Notes: generated from the sequence alone by a model not told the origin. Shown: positions 37,231-47,246, counted from the first letter of the stretch. The stretch: DNA of 64,000 bases from Changchengzhania lutea (GCF_006974145.1 NZ_CP039456.1:682001-746000), one strand, 5' to 3'. Made by a program: numbers and translations.

Positions 37231-38547
37231 TTATTTGTCCTCGGTTGATTCCTTATGCGTTTGCAACCCAAACAAAGAACTCCCGAAAATTAATAAGATA
37301 ATGGCATAATACATTAAATAACTTACAAAGTGCGCAATTACGGCACCCTCGACACTATCAAATAAGTCGATAAAATAAATGCTTGTTGCGTATAGAATAA
37401 TAACCAAAAACGCTTCGGTTAGAATATAATGCCAAAACATACGCTTTGCTAAAAATTGATAAGCAATTACCAAGGACAGTACCTTAACAAAATCTCCTAA
37501 TAATTGAAACAAGAACAAATCTTCAACGGGTTTAAATTCATTCGAAAAAACAATAGCAACAATAAATGGTTTTAATAAATAAATAGCAAATAAACCTAAT
37601 GCTAAAAAGGGTATCACCGTTTTATAGAAGCTAAAAACCTCCTTTCTAAACTCCTTTACATCTTCAATTTCAGAAAATCTTGGTAAAATATACAGCGCCA
37701 TAAGTGAACTCACAAGCATCAAATAATATTTAGATATCCTTGTCATGGCTTCCCAGAAACCAGCATCCTTATACCCTATCGTTTCAATAATATGAGACCT
37801 AATCGCGATGGCCACCAAAGGTAAAGTCATAGCTGTAAATAAAGCCATGAGCGAGTACCTACTCATTTTTTTAAACACATCAAAACTCACATTATTAACC
37901 TTAATCATATCTACTAAGCTCCTCCTGTTCGTAATAGCTACTAAAGTGATTAAAAATATTAAGGATTCAGCAATAACAGCAGATATAAGTGCGCCGTCAA
38001 TTTTATTTTGATAAATTAATATAAGGGCTATGGCTACACTAAGTATTTGCCCGATAATATTGATAACGATTAATATTTTATACTTGGAAAACCCATTCAT
38101 TATTGAAAATGAAAACATATTTAAGGCATAAAACGGAAGTACAATCGCAAATACCCGAATGACATAAGCATAATTATTATAGGTTGGAAAAATAATATCA
38201 TTGATTAAATCGGCATTAAAATAGCAGAGGAATGACACCAAAATAGATGAGAAGAAACCGGTATAAAATACTGTTGATAAAATGCCACTTAACACGGCAA
38301 CATCATGCTTAAATTTTGAAATATATTTTACAGCACCATTGTAAAAACCTAGAATAGAAATGGCCTGGAATGAACTAACAAAATTACGTAAATTTCCTAT
38401 CAGTGCGAGCCCTTCTGCACCAATAAAAACAGCAATAGCCTTTGAGGTTAATATGCCGGCAATAATTCGAGTTAGTACTGAGGCTGTTTGTAAAGAAGTG
38501 ACTTTTACTAGAACGTTGGTGTTTATGTAATCAATTAATTTTTTCAA
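37231..38547 (-). CDS. O-antigen/polysaccharide flippase (Wzx-like), copy 1
   Basis: 438 residues, same family and topology as the next gene, with about 12 helices. Its C-terminal part repeats the same signature order as the paralogue. It lies first in the minus-strand operon of two flippases, the phosphoethanolamine transferase-like gene and a glycosyltransferase. Having two adjacent flippases suggests either two glycan products or a recent duplication with divergence. Confidence 0.92.
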   Translation of the reverse strand: MKKLIDYINTNVLVKVTSLQTASVLTRIIAGILTSKAIAVFIGAEGLALIGNLRNFVSSFQAISILGFYNGAVKYISKFKHDVAVLSGILSTVFYTGFFSSILVSFLCYFNADLINDIIFPTYNNYAYVIRVFAIVLPFYALNMFSFSIMNGFSKYKILIVINIIGQILSVAIALILIYQNKIDGALISAVIAESLIFLITLVAITNRRSLVDMIKVNNVSFDVFKKMSRYSLMALFTAMTLPLVAIAIRSHIIETIGYKDAGFWEAMTRISKYYLMLVSSLMALYILPRFSEIEDVKEFRKEVFSFYKTVIPFLALGLFAIYLLKPFIVAIVFSNEFKPVEDLFLFQLLGDFVKVLSLVIAYQFLAKRMFWHYILTEAFLVIILYATSIYFIDLFDSVEGAVIAHFVSYLMYYAIILLIFGSSLFGLQTHKESTEDK

Positions 38548-38698
38548 TTAATTTGAATTTGGTTGTATTTCTATTATCAATTCTGAAAAATAAGAAATAA
38601 TCAATCTAAAACACATGAATACACGCTTTATTCTATGAACGGATTCAGAAAACCATCAATTCTACTTAAACAAACACTTTTTGAAAACTGATTACACC

Positions 38699-38923
38699 TT
38701 ACTTCTTTGTTAAGTAGTAAATGTTTATTCCCAAGATAGCTGTATTGGTAATAATAATGGGCCAAGAAGTGGCCAGTAAAATGCCATAGGCGACAAATAA
38801 AATGGCGCCTATGGAATTAATGATTCTTAATTTAGTCATGGACTTCATACTAAATGATATCAGTAAAACTACTGATGCCATATAGCCAACCCACTCTGCG
38901 AGTGGAATGCTCAAAAACTCCAT
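38699..38923 (-). CDS. Small YgjV/SWEET-like membrane protein
   Basis: 74 residues with three hydrophobic helices (WVGYMASVVLLISFSM, INSIGAILFVAYGILL, IIITNTAILGINIYYL). The pattern resembles the three-helix YgjV or SemiSWEET-type units, which form a transport bundle as dimers, but the similarity is only from reading. It begins directly after the typA stop on the same strand, so it is probably co-transcribed with it. Confidence 0.75.
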   Translation of the reverse strand: MEFLSIPLAEWVGYMASVVLLISFSMKSMTKLRIINSIGAILFVAYGILLATSWPIIITNTAILGINIYYLTKK

Positions 38924-40723
38924 TTATATTGATTTATTACGTTTTCTTTCAACTTCGGTTAAAAAGACTTTACGAATACGCAAAAAGTTAGGTGTTACCT
39001 CAACATACTCATCCTTTTGGATATATTCTAAGGCTTCTTCCAAAGAGAATTTGATTGCTGGAACAATTTTAGCTTTATCATCAGCACCAGAACTACGTAC
39101 GTTACTCATCTTTTTAGTTTTGGTCACATTAACAGTCATATCATCGCCACGAGAATTCTCTCCAATAACCTGCCCTTCATAAATATCTTCTCCTGGATCA
39201 ACAAAAAACTTACCTCTATCTTGTAATTTATCAATAGAATATGGAATAGCTTGCCCTTTTTCCATAGACACTAAAGACCCGTTTTGACGTTCTGGAATAC
39301 CCCCTTTAAGCGGCTGGTATTCTTTAAAACGGTGTGCCATAATAGCTTCACCAGCAGTCGCCGTTAATAGTTGATTACGTAAACCTATAATTCCTCTTGA
39401 AGGCACTAAAAACTCACAAACCATTCTATCGCCTTTAGCTTCCATGCTTAACATTTCGCCTTTACGCATCGTAACCATTTCAATAGCCTTACCAGATACC
39501 GTTTCGGGCAAATCAATGGTCATTTCCTCAACAGGCTCACATTTAACGCCATCAATAACCTTAATAATCACTTGAGGCTGACCGATTTGCAATTCATACC
39601 CTTCACGGCGCATGGTTTCAATTAAAACAGATAAATGCAATACGCCACGACCAAACACCATAAATTTATCTGCACTATCTGTAGCCTCAACTTTAAGTGC
39701 CAAGTTTTTTTCCAATTCTTTATCCAAACGATCTTTAATATGACGCGATGTCACATATTTTCCGTCTTTTCCAAAGAATGGTGAATCGTTAATGGTAAAC
39801 AACATACTCATGGTTGGTTCATCAATGGCAATCGTTTTCATGCCTTCTGGATTTTCCCAATCGGCAACCGTATCGCCAATTTCGAAACCTTCAAGTCCAA
39901 CAATCGCACAAATATCCCCAGTTTGCACCTCTTCTACTTTCTTACGGCCTAAACCTTCGAAAATATGTAGTTCCTTAATTTTAGATTTTTGGATACTTCC
40001 ATCACGCTTTACCAAGGAAATATTTTGATTCACTTTCAATTCACCACGAGTTAAACGACCAATGGCAATTCGTCCTGTAAAAGAAGAAAAATCTAAAGAT
40101 GTAATTAACATTTGTGTGGTTCCTGATTCAATTTTTGGCGCTGGAATATGCTCGATAACCATATCTAATAATGGCTCAATATTTTCGGTTTCATCTTGCC
40201 AGTCATCACTCATCCAGTTGTTCTTTGCAGAACCATATACCGTTGGAAAATCCAGCTGCCATTCTTCTGCTCCTAATTCAAACATCAAATCGAACACCTT
40301 TTCATGAACTTCGTCAGGTGTACAATTTTCTTTATCAACTTTATTGATTACTACACAAGGTTTTAATCCTAAATCAATCGCTTTCTGTAATACAAAACGC
40401 GTTTGTGGCATGGGTCCTTCAAAAGCATCAACCAATAATAAAACACCATCTGCCATGTTAAGCACACGTTCTACTTCACCTCCAAAATCGGCGTGACCAG
40501 GAGTATCAATAATATTGATCTTTGTGTTTTTATATATTACTGAAACGTTTTTAGAGGTAATGGTAATACCACGCTCACGCTCCAAATCATTATTATCAAG
40601 AATTAAATCTCCAGTATTTTCATTTTCACGAAATAACTGACAGTGGTACATGATTTTATCTACCAAAGTTGTCTTACCGTGATCTACGTGCGCAATAATT
40701 GCGATATTTTTAATATTAGCCAT
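38924..40723 (-). CDS. typA: Ribosome-binding GTPase TypA/BipA
   Basis: 599 residues, the normal TypA length. GTPase motifs are [10 protein letters not shown] (G1), RGITI (G2), [11 protein letters not shown] (G3) and NKVD (G4), followed by the EF-Tu-like domain II, an EF-G-like domain and the TypA-specific C-terminal domain. It is a translational GTPase involved in ribosome assembly and stress adaptation. A TAnnTTTG promoter element lies 24 bp upstream of the start. Confidence 0.98.
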   Translation of the reverse strand: MANIKNIAIIAHVDHGKTTLVDKIMYHCQLFRENENTGDLILDNNDLERERGITITSKNVSVIYKNTKINIIDTPGHADFGGEVERVLNMADGVLLLVDAFEGPMPQTRFVLQKAIDLGLKPCVVINKVDKENCTPDEVHEKVFDLMFELGAEEWQLDFPTVYGSAKNNWMSDDWQDETENIEPLLDMVIEHIPAPKIESGTTQMLITSLDFSSFTGRIAIGRLTRGELKVNQNISLVKRDGSIQKSKIKELHIFEGLGRKKVEEVQTGDICAIVGLEGFEIGDTVADWENPEGMKTIAIDEPTMSMLFTINDSPFFGKDGKYVTSRHIKDRLDKELEKNLALKVEATDSADKFMVFGRGVLHLSVLIETMRREGYELQIGQPQVIIKVIDGVKCEPVEEMTIDLPETVSGKAIEMVTMRKGEMLSMEAKGDRMVCEFLVPSRGIIGLRNQLLTATAGEAIMAHRFKEYQPLKGGIPERQNGSLVSMEKGQAIPYSIDKLQDRGKFFVDPGEDIYEGQVIGENSRGDDMTVNVTKTKKMSNVRSSGADDKAKIVPAIKFSLEEALEYIQKDEYVEVTPNFLRIRKVFLTEVERKRNKSI

Positions 40724-40746
40724 AACAGTGCCTTATTTTAAGCGTG

Positions 40747-40754
40747 CAAAGTTA
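40747..40754 (-). promoter_or_regulatory. Putative -7 element of typA
   Basis: TAACTTTG on the minus strand, 24 bp before the typA ATG, matches TAnnTTTG. No convincing -33 TTTG is seen. Confidence 0.5.
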
Positions 40755-40927
40755 CTTATAAATAATGAATATCTTATGTATTAATATTTATTTGGCATTC
40801 CTGCTTTTTCAAAAATGGAAAAATACAAACTAAGAACTATATCTTTTTGATTCACAAAGATTTAAATGCTAAAAAAAGAGGATTCATCTTCCTATTAAAG
40901 ATGTGAAAATTAATTCAGCATAAATAG

Positions 40928-40935
40928 TATCTTTG
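40928..40935 (+). promoter_or_regulatory. Putative -7 element of kdsA
   Basis: TATCTTTG, matching TAnnTTTG, lies 27 bp before the ATG at 40962. This position favours that ATG over the TTG at 40944, which would be almost leaderless. Confidence 0.5.
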
Positions 40936-40961
40936 CTCCGAATTTGCTGAAACAAAATTTT

Positions 40962-41789
40962 ATGAACCTTCAAGATATTCCAAAAATAAAGCACCATAAT
41001 GCTAACAATTTTTTTCTTTTATGTGGCCCTTGCGCTATTGAAAGCGAAGACATGGCACTTCTTATTGCTGAAAAGGTAGTTTCTATTACTAATAAACTAG
41101 AAATACCCTATGTTTTTAAAGGCAGTTTTAAAAAAGCAAACCGAAGTAGAATTGATAGCTTTACAGGAATAGGTGATGAAAAAGCACTTAAAATTTTGCA
41201 GAAAGTGTCCAACACTTTTGACATCCCGACGGTAACTGATATCCATGAGATTTCTGACGCAGCACTAGCGGCTCAATATGTAGATGTGCTCCAAATTCCT
41301 GCATTTTTGGTTAGACAAACCGATTTGGTAGTGGCTGCAGCAGAAACCGGAAAAGTGGTTAACTTGAAAAAAGGCCAATTTATGAGTCCTGAATCTATGA
41401 AACATGCGGTTCAAAAAGTTAAGGACACGGGTAGTGACAAAGCTTGGATAACCGATAGAGGAACCATGTTTGGTTATCAAGATATGATTGTAGATTTTAG
41501 AGGTATACCAACCATGAGACAATATGCCCCTACGGTTTTAGATGTTACTCACTCATTACAGCAACCCAATCAAAGTGCTGGTGTAACCGGCGGAAGACCC
41601 GATATGATAGAAACCATTGCTAGGGCCGGTATTGTAAACCATGTTGATGGCTTATTCATTGAAACGCATTTTGATCCAGCAAATGCAAAAAGTGATGGCG
41701 CTAATATGCTCCACTTGGATAATTTAGAATCATTACTCACTAACCTTGTGGCTATTAGAAAAGTGGTTGAATCGCTTAAAAATTCATAA
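40962..41789 (+). CDS. kdsA: 3-deoxy-8-phosphooctulonate synthase
   Basis: 275 residues from the ATG at 40962. It condenses arabinose-5-phosphate and phosphoenolpyruvate to Kdo-8-phosphate, the first step towards the Kdo of lipopolysaccharide. Motifs of the KDO8P/DAHP synthase barrel are visible: FLLCGPCAIES, FKGSFKKANRS, WITDRGTMFGYQ and DVTHSLQQPN. The Asn in KKANRS is the residue typical of the metal-independent class. It stands alone, divergent from typA. Confidence 0.96.
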   Translation: MNLQDIPKIKHHNANNFFLLCGPCAIESEDMALLIAEKVVSITNKLEIPYVFKGSFKKANRSRIDSFTGIGDEKALKILQKVSNTFDIPTVTDIHEISDAALAAQYVDVLQIPAFLVRQTDLVVAAAETGKVVNLKKGQFMSPESMKHAVQKVKDTGSDKAWITDRGTMFGYQDMIVDFRGIPTMRQYAPTVLDVTHSLQQPNQSAGVTGGRPDMIETIARAGIVNHVDGLFIETHFDPANAKSDGANMLHLDNLESLLTNLVAIRKVVESLKNS

Positions 41790-42129
41790 AAATTCAGTTA
41801 CGTTTTTTTACAGGAATGCATATTATTTACGTCTAACGTATTCCTGTAAAGAAAAAAGCATTTAAATGACTGTCAATACGTTTTATTAACCTCCCATCCT
41901 TTTGCTTAACAAGATGCCGGTTTTAAATTAAATACAGAGGAGAAATCCTTAAAGTTTTAAATTTTCAAAAAAAAACCGTTTGGCTAAGAATCTCAACTTA
42001 GTATCTCAAAATGTTTCCGTAAGTATTTAACAGTGAATTTTTTTTAGGGACAATCATATGTGTGATTGGGCTAATTTATTCTAATCCAATCCTTTAATAT
42101 TGCTACTTCAAACCAAACATTAAAAAATC
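41790..42129. other. Intergenic stretch with a long inverted repeat
   Basis: Between kdsA and the channel gene, TTTTTTTACAGGAAT (about 41804-41818) pairs with ATTCCTGTAAAGAAAAAA (about 41839-41856), giving a long hairpin that could terminate transcription. A shorter CAATCA/TGATTG pair lies near 42052-42069. No gene or promoter consensus is convincing in the rest. Confidence 0.45.
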
Positions 42130-43356
42130 ATGGAAAATCAATTGGAAATTATTGCAAACCAAGTCACACAGTACTTACCTAATATTTTGGGTGCTTTAGC
42201 TGTATTGTTAATTGGATGGCTCATTGCTAAAGGTATTAAACGTCTTATTACAAAACTACTTAAAAAAACCAGTTGGGACGAACGGGTTTTAGGGAAAACC
42301 AATATTGAAAATACCAATTCATTTATTGGAAATATTGTGTACTACATTCTCATGATAATCACTATGCTTATAGTCCTAGAAATATTGGGAGTAGACCAAG
42401 TGTTAGATCCTTTAAAGAATATGGTTAACAAATTCTTATTGTTTATTCCAGATTTAATTGGCGCTATTTTAATTGGTTTTATAGGTTATTTACTAGCCAA
42501 GTTTGTATCTAAACTTGTGACGCTAGGAGGTGGCATTTTAGATAATATTGTTGATAAGACCAGTTTTAAGGATACCGATAAACTTGTTAATATTGCACAA
42601 AAAGTCGTCTTTATAATCATTTTTGTGCCTTTTCTTATTCAAGCCTTTAATGCGCTAAAGCTTGATGCTATTTCAGAACCCGCCAATGCTATTTTATACA
42701 ACTTTACAGATATGTTAGGGCAGATTTTTGTTGCTGCTGCTATTATCATCGTATTTGTTTGGGGTGGAAAATATTTAGCAAGTTTTCTTAAAGATTTATT
42801 TGCGAGCATGCAATTAGACCGTGTAGCGGAAAAAATCAATATTCAAAATATGATTGGTGCGAATCAATCCTTATCCAAATTATTAGCAAATTTGATTTAT
42901 TTCTTTTTAGTATTCTTTGGTATTATTACGGCAGTAGAGATTTTAGGTTTAGATAGACTCACAGTAACACTAAACGAAATCCTGGATTTAACAGGGCAGA
43001 TTTTATTCGGGTTGGTGATATTAGCCATTGGTAACTACATTTCTACCATTATTTATGACACCATGTCTAAATCGCAAAACAACAAGTTTATTGCTTCGAT
43101 TGTTCGTGTAGCATCTATGGCTTTATTTATAGCTATTGCATTGAGAACTATGGGTATAGCGAATGAAATTGTTGAATTGGCCTTTGGGCTCATATTAGGT
43201 GCTATCGCTGTAGCCGTTGCCTTAAGTTATGGCCTTGGCGGACGCGAAGCAGCTGGAGAACACTTCAAACAAATTATTGGTAAACTCCGAAATAACAATG
43301 ATCCAACATCTAGTAGCGATACTAAAACTCTAAACAATCCAAACGATAGGATTTAG
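42130..43356 (+). CDS. Mechanosensitive-channel-type protein with conserved TM-helix repeats
   Basis: 408 residues, predominantly hydrophobic, with about nine membrane segments arranged as repeats of the conserved-TM-helix unit (YLPNILGALAVLLIGWLIAKG, FIPDLIGAILIGFIGYLLAKF, LTGQILFGLVILAIGNYIS). The C-terminus has LSYGLGGREAAGEHF, as seen in small-conductance channel relatives such as CmpX. It lacks the large cytoplasmic MscS vestibule. It probably acts in osmotic stress or membrane sensing. The terminator at 43381-43420 follows. Confidence 0.85.
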   Translation: MENQLEIIANQVTQYLPNILGALAVLLIGWLIAKGIKRLITKLLKKTSWDERVLGKTNIENTNSFIGNIVYYILMIITMLIVLEILGVDQVLDPLKNMVNKFLLFIPDLIGAILIGFIGYLLAKFVSKLVTLGGGILDNIVDKTSFKDTDKLVNIAQKVVFIIIFVPFLIQAFNALKLDAISEPANAILYNFTDMLGQIFVAAAIIIVFVWGGKYLASFLKDLFASMQLDRVAEKINIQNMIGANQSLSKLLANLIYFFLVFFGIITAVEILGLDRLTVTLNEILDLTGQILFGLVILAIGNYISTIIYDTMSKSQNNKFIASIVRVASMALFIAIALRTMGIANEIVELAFGLILGAIAVAVALSYGLGGREAAGEHFKQIIGKLRNNNDPTSSSDTKTLNNPNDRI

Positions 43357-43380
43357 TATTGAACTCATTATCTAATGTAA

Positions 43381-43420
43381 AAAAACAAGGCCTCGATTAA
43401 AATCGAGGCCTTGTTTTTTT
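43381..43420. terminator. Strong bidirectional terminator
   Basis: AAAAACAAGGCCTCGATT (43381-43398) pairs perfectly with AATCGAGGCCTTGTTTTT across a 2-base apex, with an A-tract on one side and a T-tract on the other. It serves both convergent genes. Confidence 0.93.
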
Positions 43421-43772
43421 ATCCTTTAGTGTTTCTAATAGTGTAGGTCTCCTTAATAACAGCAAGAAGCACTTCTTCATTAATATCCTCAATAGTCCTG
43501 TAGCGTAAAGATTTTACCACTTTCCTGCCATCAGAAATAAGGTACTCTTGAAAGCGTTTTAAATCCGTTACATTCCAAAAGCCGAGATCTACGTAATCTT
43601 TAGTCTGATTTAAATAGCAAAATGGACGTTTATCTATGTAAAAAAAGGGCACATTCCATTTAAATAGTAAATTGGCATTTGGTACTGCCTTCTCAATAAG
43701 AAATTGCACATGTATTAAAATAGATTTAAACGGTTCTGGTTTGTTTAAAATATAAAGTTCTGCAGGTTTCAA
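43419..43772 (-). CDS. DUF1801 family protein
   Basis: 117 residues, single YdhG-like DUF1801 domain (IHVQFLIEKAVPNANLLFKWNVPFF, then KRPFCYLNQTKDYVDLGFW). The family is small, cytoplasmic and of unknown function. Its stop lies inside the shared terminator. It follows the dehydrogenase gene by 7 bp on the same strand, so the two are probably transcribed together. Confidence 0.88.
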   Translation of the reverse strand: MKPAELYILNKPEPFKSILIHVQFLIEKAVPNANLLFKWNVPFFYIDKRPFCYLNQTKDYVDLGFWNVTDLKRFQEYLISDGRKVVKSLRYRTIEDINEEVLLAVIKETYTIRNTKG

Positions 43773-43779
43773 TTTTTAT

Positions 43780-44985
43780 TTATTCTTTACCATCCACATA
43801 ATCTTGTAAATAAGAAAATCGCTCAGTTAATGTCCCGTTTTCAGTTATTTTGGCGCGTTCTAATATGCCGTGTTTATCACTGTTGAAAAACGCTGGAATA
43901 ACATGCTGCAAAAATTGGTCTCCAAAACCTTCGCTGGCATCTTGCGGAAGCTCACACGGTAAATTATCGACTGCCATAACTACAATAGCATTCTCGGTCT
44001 TATAGTCAATTTCGGTTTCAGTTTGTGGGTCATACCCATAAATAGGGTTTTCAATGGTTGATGCTCGCAGTGTTGTAGCAACTGGTCCGTCGACATCGCA
44101 ACTTACATCGGCAACAACTGTAATATTAAAATCATTCGATCTCACATCATCCCTAGTATATAAATAAGGGGATCCATCGCCATAAAAATGACCGGCAATA
44201 TAATAATCGGTCACTTTTGAAAAACGCATAAAATTGGATACGTAATCTTGTGGGTTATTGAAGAAGTCTGTGTTATCAATAACTTTTTCATCCTTTCGTC
44301 TGTTGTAATCAAGCACGTCTATTTTGCAATATACAGGTTCGTTAAATGTTTTACCTAAATAATCTTCAACCGAAACACATTTTATATTCATGGCATCCAA
44401 CATTTCTTGTGCGCCATTGGACACTTTTCCGTTTCCGGTTAATAAAATTTTTATATTCGGTAATTGTAGATTATTTAACTCGGCTATCAGCGCTTGCTGG
44501 TTTGGTAGCGGTCCTGCTTTTGGCAGATTCCACGTGTTATATTTTAATCCCCAAGCACGGAATCCGTTATACGCACCAACAATACCTGCATAACGACCAA
44601 AACCTATTAAACGATATCCTTTTTCGCTAACAATAGTTTCATGGTCATAGAGTTCTATCTTTTTCTTTAAAACAGCTTGTAACAGTTTTCTGTTATAAGG
44701 CTGTTTTTTTATGGTATGCGAGAAAAAAAAGTACTTCTTATTTGGAATTAAAGCGTTAATTGGCACTTCTTTTACACCAATCATGACATCGCAATCGGAA
44801 ATATCATTAGTGACTTCAAAACCTGCATTTTTGTATGCTTCATCTGGAAATACACGAATATCTGACGATTCTACTATAAATGTTGCTTCTGGAAATTGTT
44901 TTTTTGCTTCAGCTAACTTGGTTGGTGAAAATACAACGCGTCTATCCGGTGGATTTTTGCGTTCTTTTATAAGGCAAAACTTCAT
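43780..44985 (-). CDS. Saccharopine/alanine dehydrogenase-like NAD(P)-dependent oxidoreductase
   Basis: 401 residues from the ATG at 44985; upstream frame to 45066 has no family character. The N-terminal domain (KERKNPPDRRVVFSPTKLAE, VMIGVKEVP, FFFSHTIKKQPYN) and the Rossmann-type IKILLTGNGKVSNGAQEML place it with the alanine dehydrogenase/saccharopine dehydrogenase (lysine-forming) family. It could take part in lysine metabolism, but the substrate is not proven by sequence. Confidence 0.85.
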   Translation of the reverse strand: MKFCLIKERKNPPDRRVVFSPTKLAEAKKQFPEATFIVESSDIRVFPDEAYKNAGFEVTNDISDCDVMIGVKEVPINALIPNKKYFFFSHTIKKQPYNRKLLQAVLKKKIELYDHETIVSEKGYRLIGFGRYAGIVGAYNGFRAWGLKYNTWNLPKAGPLPNQQALIAELNNLQLPNIKILLTGNGKVSNGAQEMLDAMNIKCVSVEDYLGKTFNEPVYCKIDVLDYNRRKDEKVIDNTDFFNNPQDYVSNFMRFSKVTDYYIAGHFYGDGSPYLYTRDDVRSNDFNITVVADVSCDVDGPVATTLRASTIENPIYGYDPQTETEIDYKTENAIVVMAVDNLPCELPQDASEGFGDQFLQHVIPAFFNSDKHGILERAKITENGTLTERFSYLQDYVDGKE

Positions 44986-45069
44986 ATTAATTTTTATGCT
45001 TTTTTTGTTTCTAGCTGGCCAACTGACAGTTAGACATTTTGGTATAAATTTTGCACTAAAATACACGGA

Positions 45070-45103
45070 TTTGCATGGTTATACAAACTTTTTGATACCT
45101 TTG
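45070..45103 (+). promoter_or_regulatory. Candidate promoter upstream of ssrA
   Basis: TTTG at 45070-45073 and TACCTTTG at 45096-45103 match the Bacteroidota -33/-7 pair (TTTG, TAnnTTTG) at near-ideal spacing. The predicted transcript would begin about 140 nt before the mature tmRNA, so a 5' precursor or a closer second promoter is implied. Confidence 0.45.
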
Positions 45104-45246
45104 CTATCCGCGTTAAGGATTGAGGCATTGTTGGAGCTCTTTTTTGTTTTTCTCAAAAAAAGCGACTGCCGAAAGCCTGACCCGCTTTTGCCATTAAAAG
45201 CAAAAGGGAGTAACGCCCAATTAAAAATTACTTTTTTATTAATAAT

Positions 45247-45639
45247 GGGGTCGACTGGTTTTGACAGCGAGATTAATTAAATTGTAAGCACGTCGTGTAA
45301 TGGCATTGATACACGTAAAAGGCTAGACCAACTTTTAAACGGCGAGAATAACTACGCTTTAGCTGCATAATCTGAATTTATAGTAAGATTAGCCTAGGTA
45401 CACAAGGTGTACAAGCTTTATGTCTCCGGAAAGCCTTGATTGACGGCGTTCCATTTTGAGGCATCGTAAATGTCAATATAGATTGAGTAGCGCTTTGATG
45501 CTCTTTTGAAACTAAAGAAGATAAGTTATAAGTGGGTTGTCTTTAACCAGCTTATAATCGAAAACCCAAGAAAAGAATAAACGTGTAGAAAGCTCTTTTG
45601 TTACTTGTTTGGACGAGAGTTCGATTCTCTCCGACTCCA
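45247..45639 (+). ncRNA. ssrA: Transfer-messenger RNA (tmRNA)
   Basis: The 5' end GGGGTCGACTGGTTTTGACAG and the 3' end GTTCGATTCTCTCCGACTCCA form the tRNA-like acceptor and T arm (GGGGTCG pairs with CGACTCC, with one G-U). The tag reading frame at 45341-45370 encodes GENNYALAA and a stop. The molecule rescues stalled ribosomes with SmpB. CCA is not encoded: the sequence after the discriminator is CTT. A tyrosine recombinase gene starts 261 bp after the 3' end, so ssrA is the likely attachment site of the island to the right. Confidence 0.97.
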
Positions 45640-45663
45640 CTTATTGGGTATCAAAACCCATCA

Positions 45664-45697
45664 AAAACCCTGTAAATTTATGATTTACAGGGTTTTA
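45664..45697. terminator. Hairpin terminator after ssrA
   Basis: AAAACCCTGTAAAT pairs perfectly with ATTTACAGGGTTTT around TTATG. It lies about 25 bp past the tmRNA 3' end, inside the island side of the junction. Confidence 0.85.
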
Positions 45698-45779
45698 TGT
45701 TTTATTTGATATCAAATGATATCATTTAAAACCATCTCAATCGAGACCAATTCGGTGACCCCTTTTCGATTTTTAAAAT

Positions 45780-45885
45780 AGGTCTCGCTAGGCACAATAT
45801 TTTACTCATTTCCAGCTATTTACAAAAAAACGCATTAGGTTTTTAAGTTCTAATTTACTACCTTTTTAGGACTTTAGCGAGACCT
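45780..45885. repeat. 11-bp inverted repeat before the island integrase
   Basis: AGGTCTCGCTA at 45780-45790 and TAGCGAGACCT at 45875-45885 are perfect inverted copies; the second ends 15 bp before the integrase ATG. They are candidate binding sites for the integrase, an excisionase or a repressor of int. Confidence 0.55.
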
Positions 45886-45900
45886 AAAATTTGTATAATT

Positions 45901-47142
45901 ATGAAAACAGACTTTTCTATCCATTTTCATCTTGTCAATTCAAAGATAAATAGTAGAGGATTAGCACCCATTTATTTACGATTAACAGTTGACAATAAAC
46001 GCATTGAATATAGTATTAGCAGAAGGATTGATCCAAAATTTTGGAGTACTAAATCCCAAAAAGTTATGGGTACAAATCGTGAGGCTGTCGAAATTAATAA
46101 CCACATTGATAATCTAAAACATAAGCTATATAAAATTCATCAAAGATGCATGGACGAGAATAATTTGATATCTGCTAGGTCTATGATGAATCTTTTAAAA
46201 GGTGGTGGAAAGAAAATTAGATTTATTCTTGAAGTATTCAAAGAACATAATGAAAGAACCGATTTATTAGCAGGAAAAGATATATCTGTTAGCACCGCAA
46301 AACGTTATTGGACTTGTTACGACCATGTGAAACAATTTATAGAAGAAGAATATCGATTAGAAGATTACAAATTAAAAGATATTGACTATCGCTTTATCAC
46401 CAAATTTGAGTTCTTTTTAAAAACGACTAGAAAGTGCAATCATAATTCTGCATTGAAATATATTAATAATTTCAAAAAGATAATTCGCATTGCTTTAGCC
46501 AATCAATGGATGGACAGAGATCCGTTTTATAATTACAAAGTCCAATTTGAAGCTGTAGAACGTGAATATCTGACTGCTGAAGAAATAGAAACACTTTACA
46601 CTAAAGAATTACATTTTGATAGGCTGAAAGTGGTTAGAGACATGTTTGTATTTTCTTGCTACACGGGTCTTGCCTATTCTGATGTTGAGAAACTTTCAAA
46701 ATCAGATATAACTATTGGTATTGATGGCAAGCAGTGGATAAATATTAAACGTACCAAAACAAATACTCGAAGTAGTATCCCTCTGTTACCCATAGCGAAA
46801 GAGATTTTAAATCGTTATGCTTATGATCCACAAGTGCTAAAAAGTGAGCGTTTAATACCTGTGTTTAGTAACCAGAAATCTAATGCCTATTTAAAAGAAA
46901 TAGCGATGCTATGTGGCATTACAAAACCGCTAACAACACATTTGGCACGTCATACTTTTGCAACTACTGTTACTTTAACTAATGGAGTTCCTATAGAAAC
47001 AGTTAGTAAAATGCTTGGTCATAAATCGTTGAGAACCACTCAGCATTATGCAAAAATAGTCGATCGTAAAGTTAGTGATGATATGAATATACTTGAAGAG
47101 AAACTGAAAACCCAGAGAAAAGACCGAAAAGAAAACCAATAA
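45901..47142 (+). CDS. Tyrosine recombinase/integrase of the ssrA island
   Basis: 413 residues. It has an N-terminal arm-binding region, a SAM-like core-binding domain (~110-210) and a catalytic domain with box I CYTGLAYSDV, box II HLARHTFAT and the nucleophile Tyr in RTTQHYAKI. As in the IntDOT group, the box-I Arg is replaced. It is related to, but clearly different from, the integrase at 716-1972. It should insert and excise the island at the 3' end of ssrA. Inverted repeats lie upstream and an 11-bp iteron array downstream. Confidence 0.95.
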   Translation: MKTDFSIHFHLVNSKINSRGLAPIYLRLTVDNKRIEYSISRRIDPKFWSTKSQKVMGTNREAVEINNHIDNLKHKLYKIHQRCMDENNLISARSMMNLLKGGGKKIRFILEVFKEHNERTDLLAGKDISVSTAKRYWTCYDHVKQFIEEEYRLEDYKLKDIDYRFITKFEFFLKTTRKCNHNSALKYINNFKKIIRIALANQWMDRDPFYNYKVQFEAVEREYLTAEEIETLYTKELHFDRLKVVRDMFVFSCYTGLAYSDVEKLSKSDITIGIDGKQWINIKRTKTNTRSSIPLLPIAKEILNRYAYDPQVLKSERLIPVFSNQKSNAYLKEIAMLCGITKPLTTHLARHTFATTVTLTNGVPIETVSKMLGHKSLRTTQHYAKIVDRKVSDDMNILEEKLKTQRKDRKENQ

Positions 47143-47246
47143 TACATTCAATTTTAAAGCTGAAATTTATAGTGCTTTTAACCCTAATTAGTTTTGCTAT
47201 CAAATGATTCATTTTGCGATATGATTGGAACATGATCAAAATTGGT

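Noticed and set aside
44711-45280. 189-residue plus-strand frame overlapping the dehydrogenase start and the tmRNA 5' end
   Set aside because: It is antisense to a recognisable gene and runs into ssrA; no family features.
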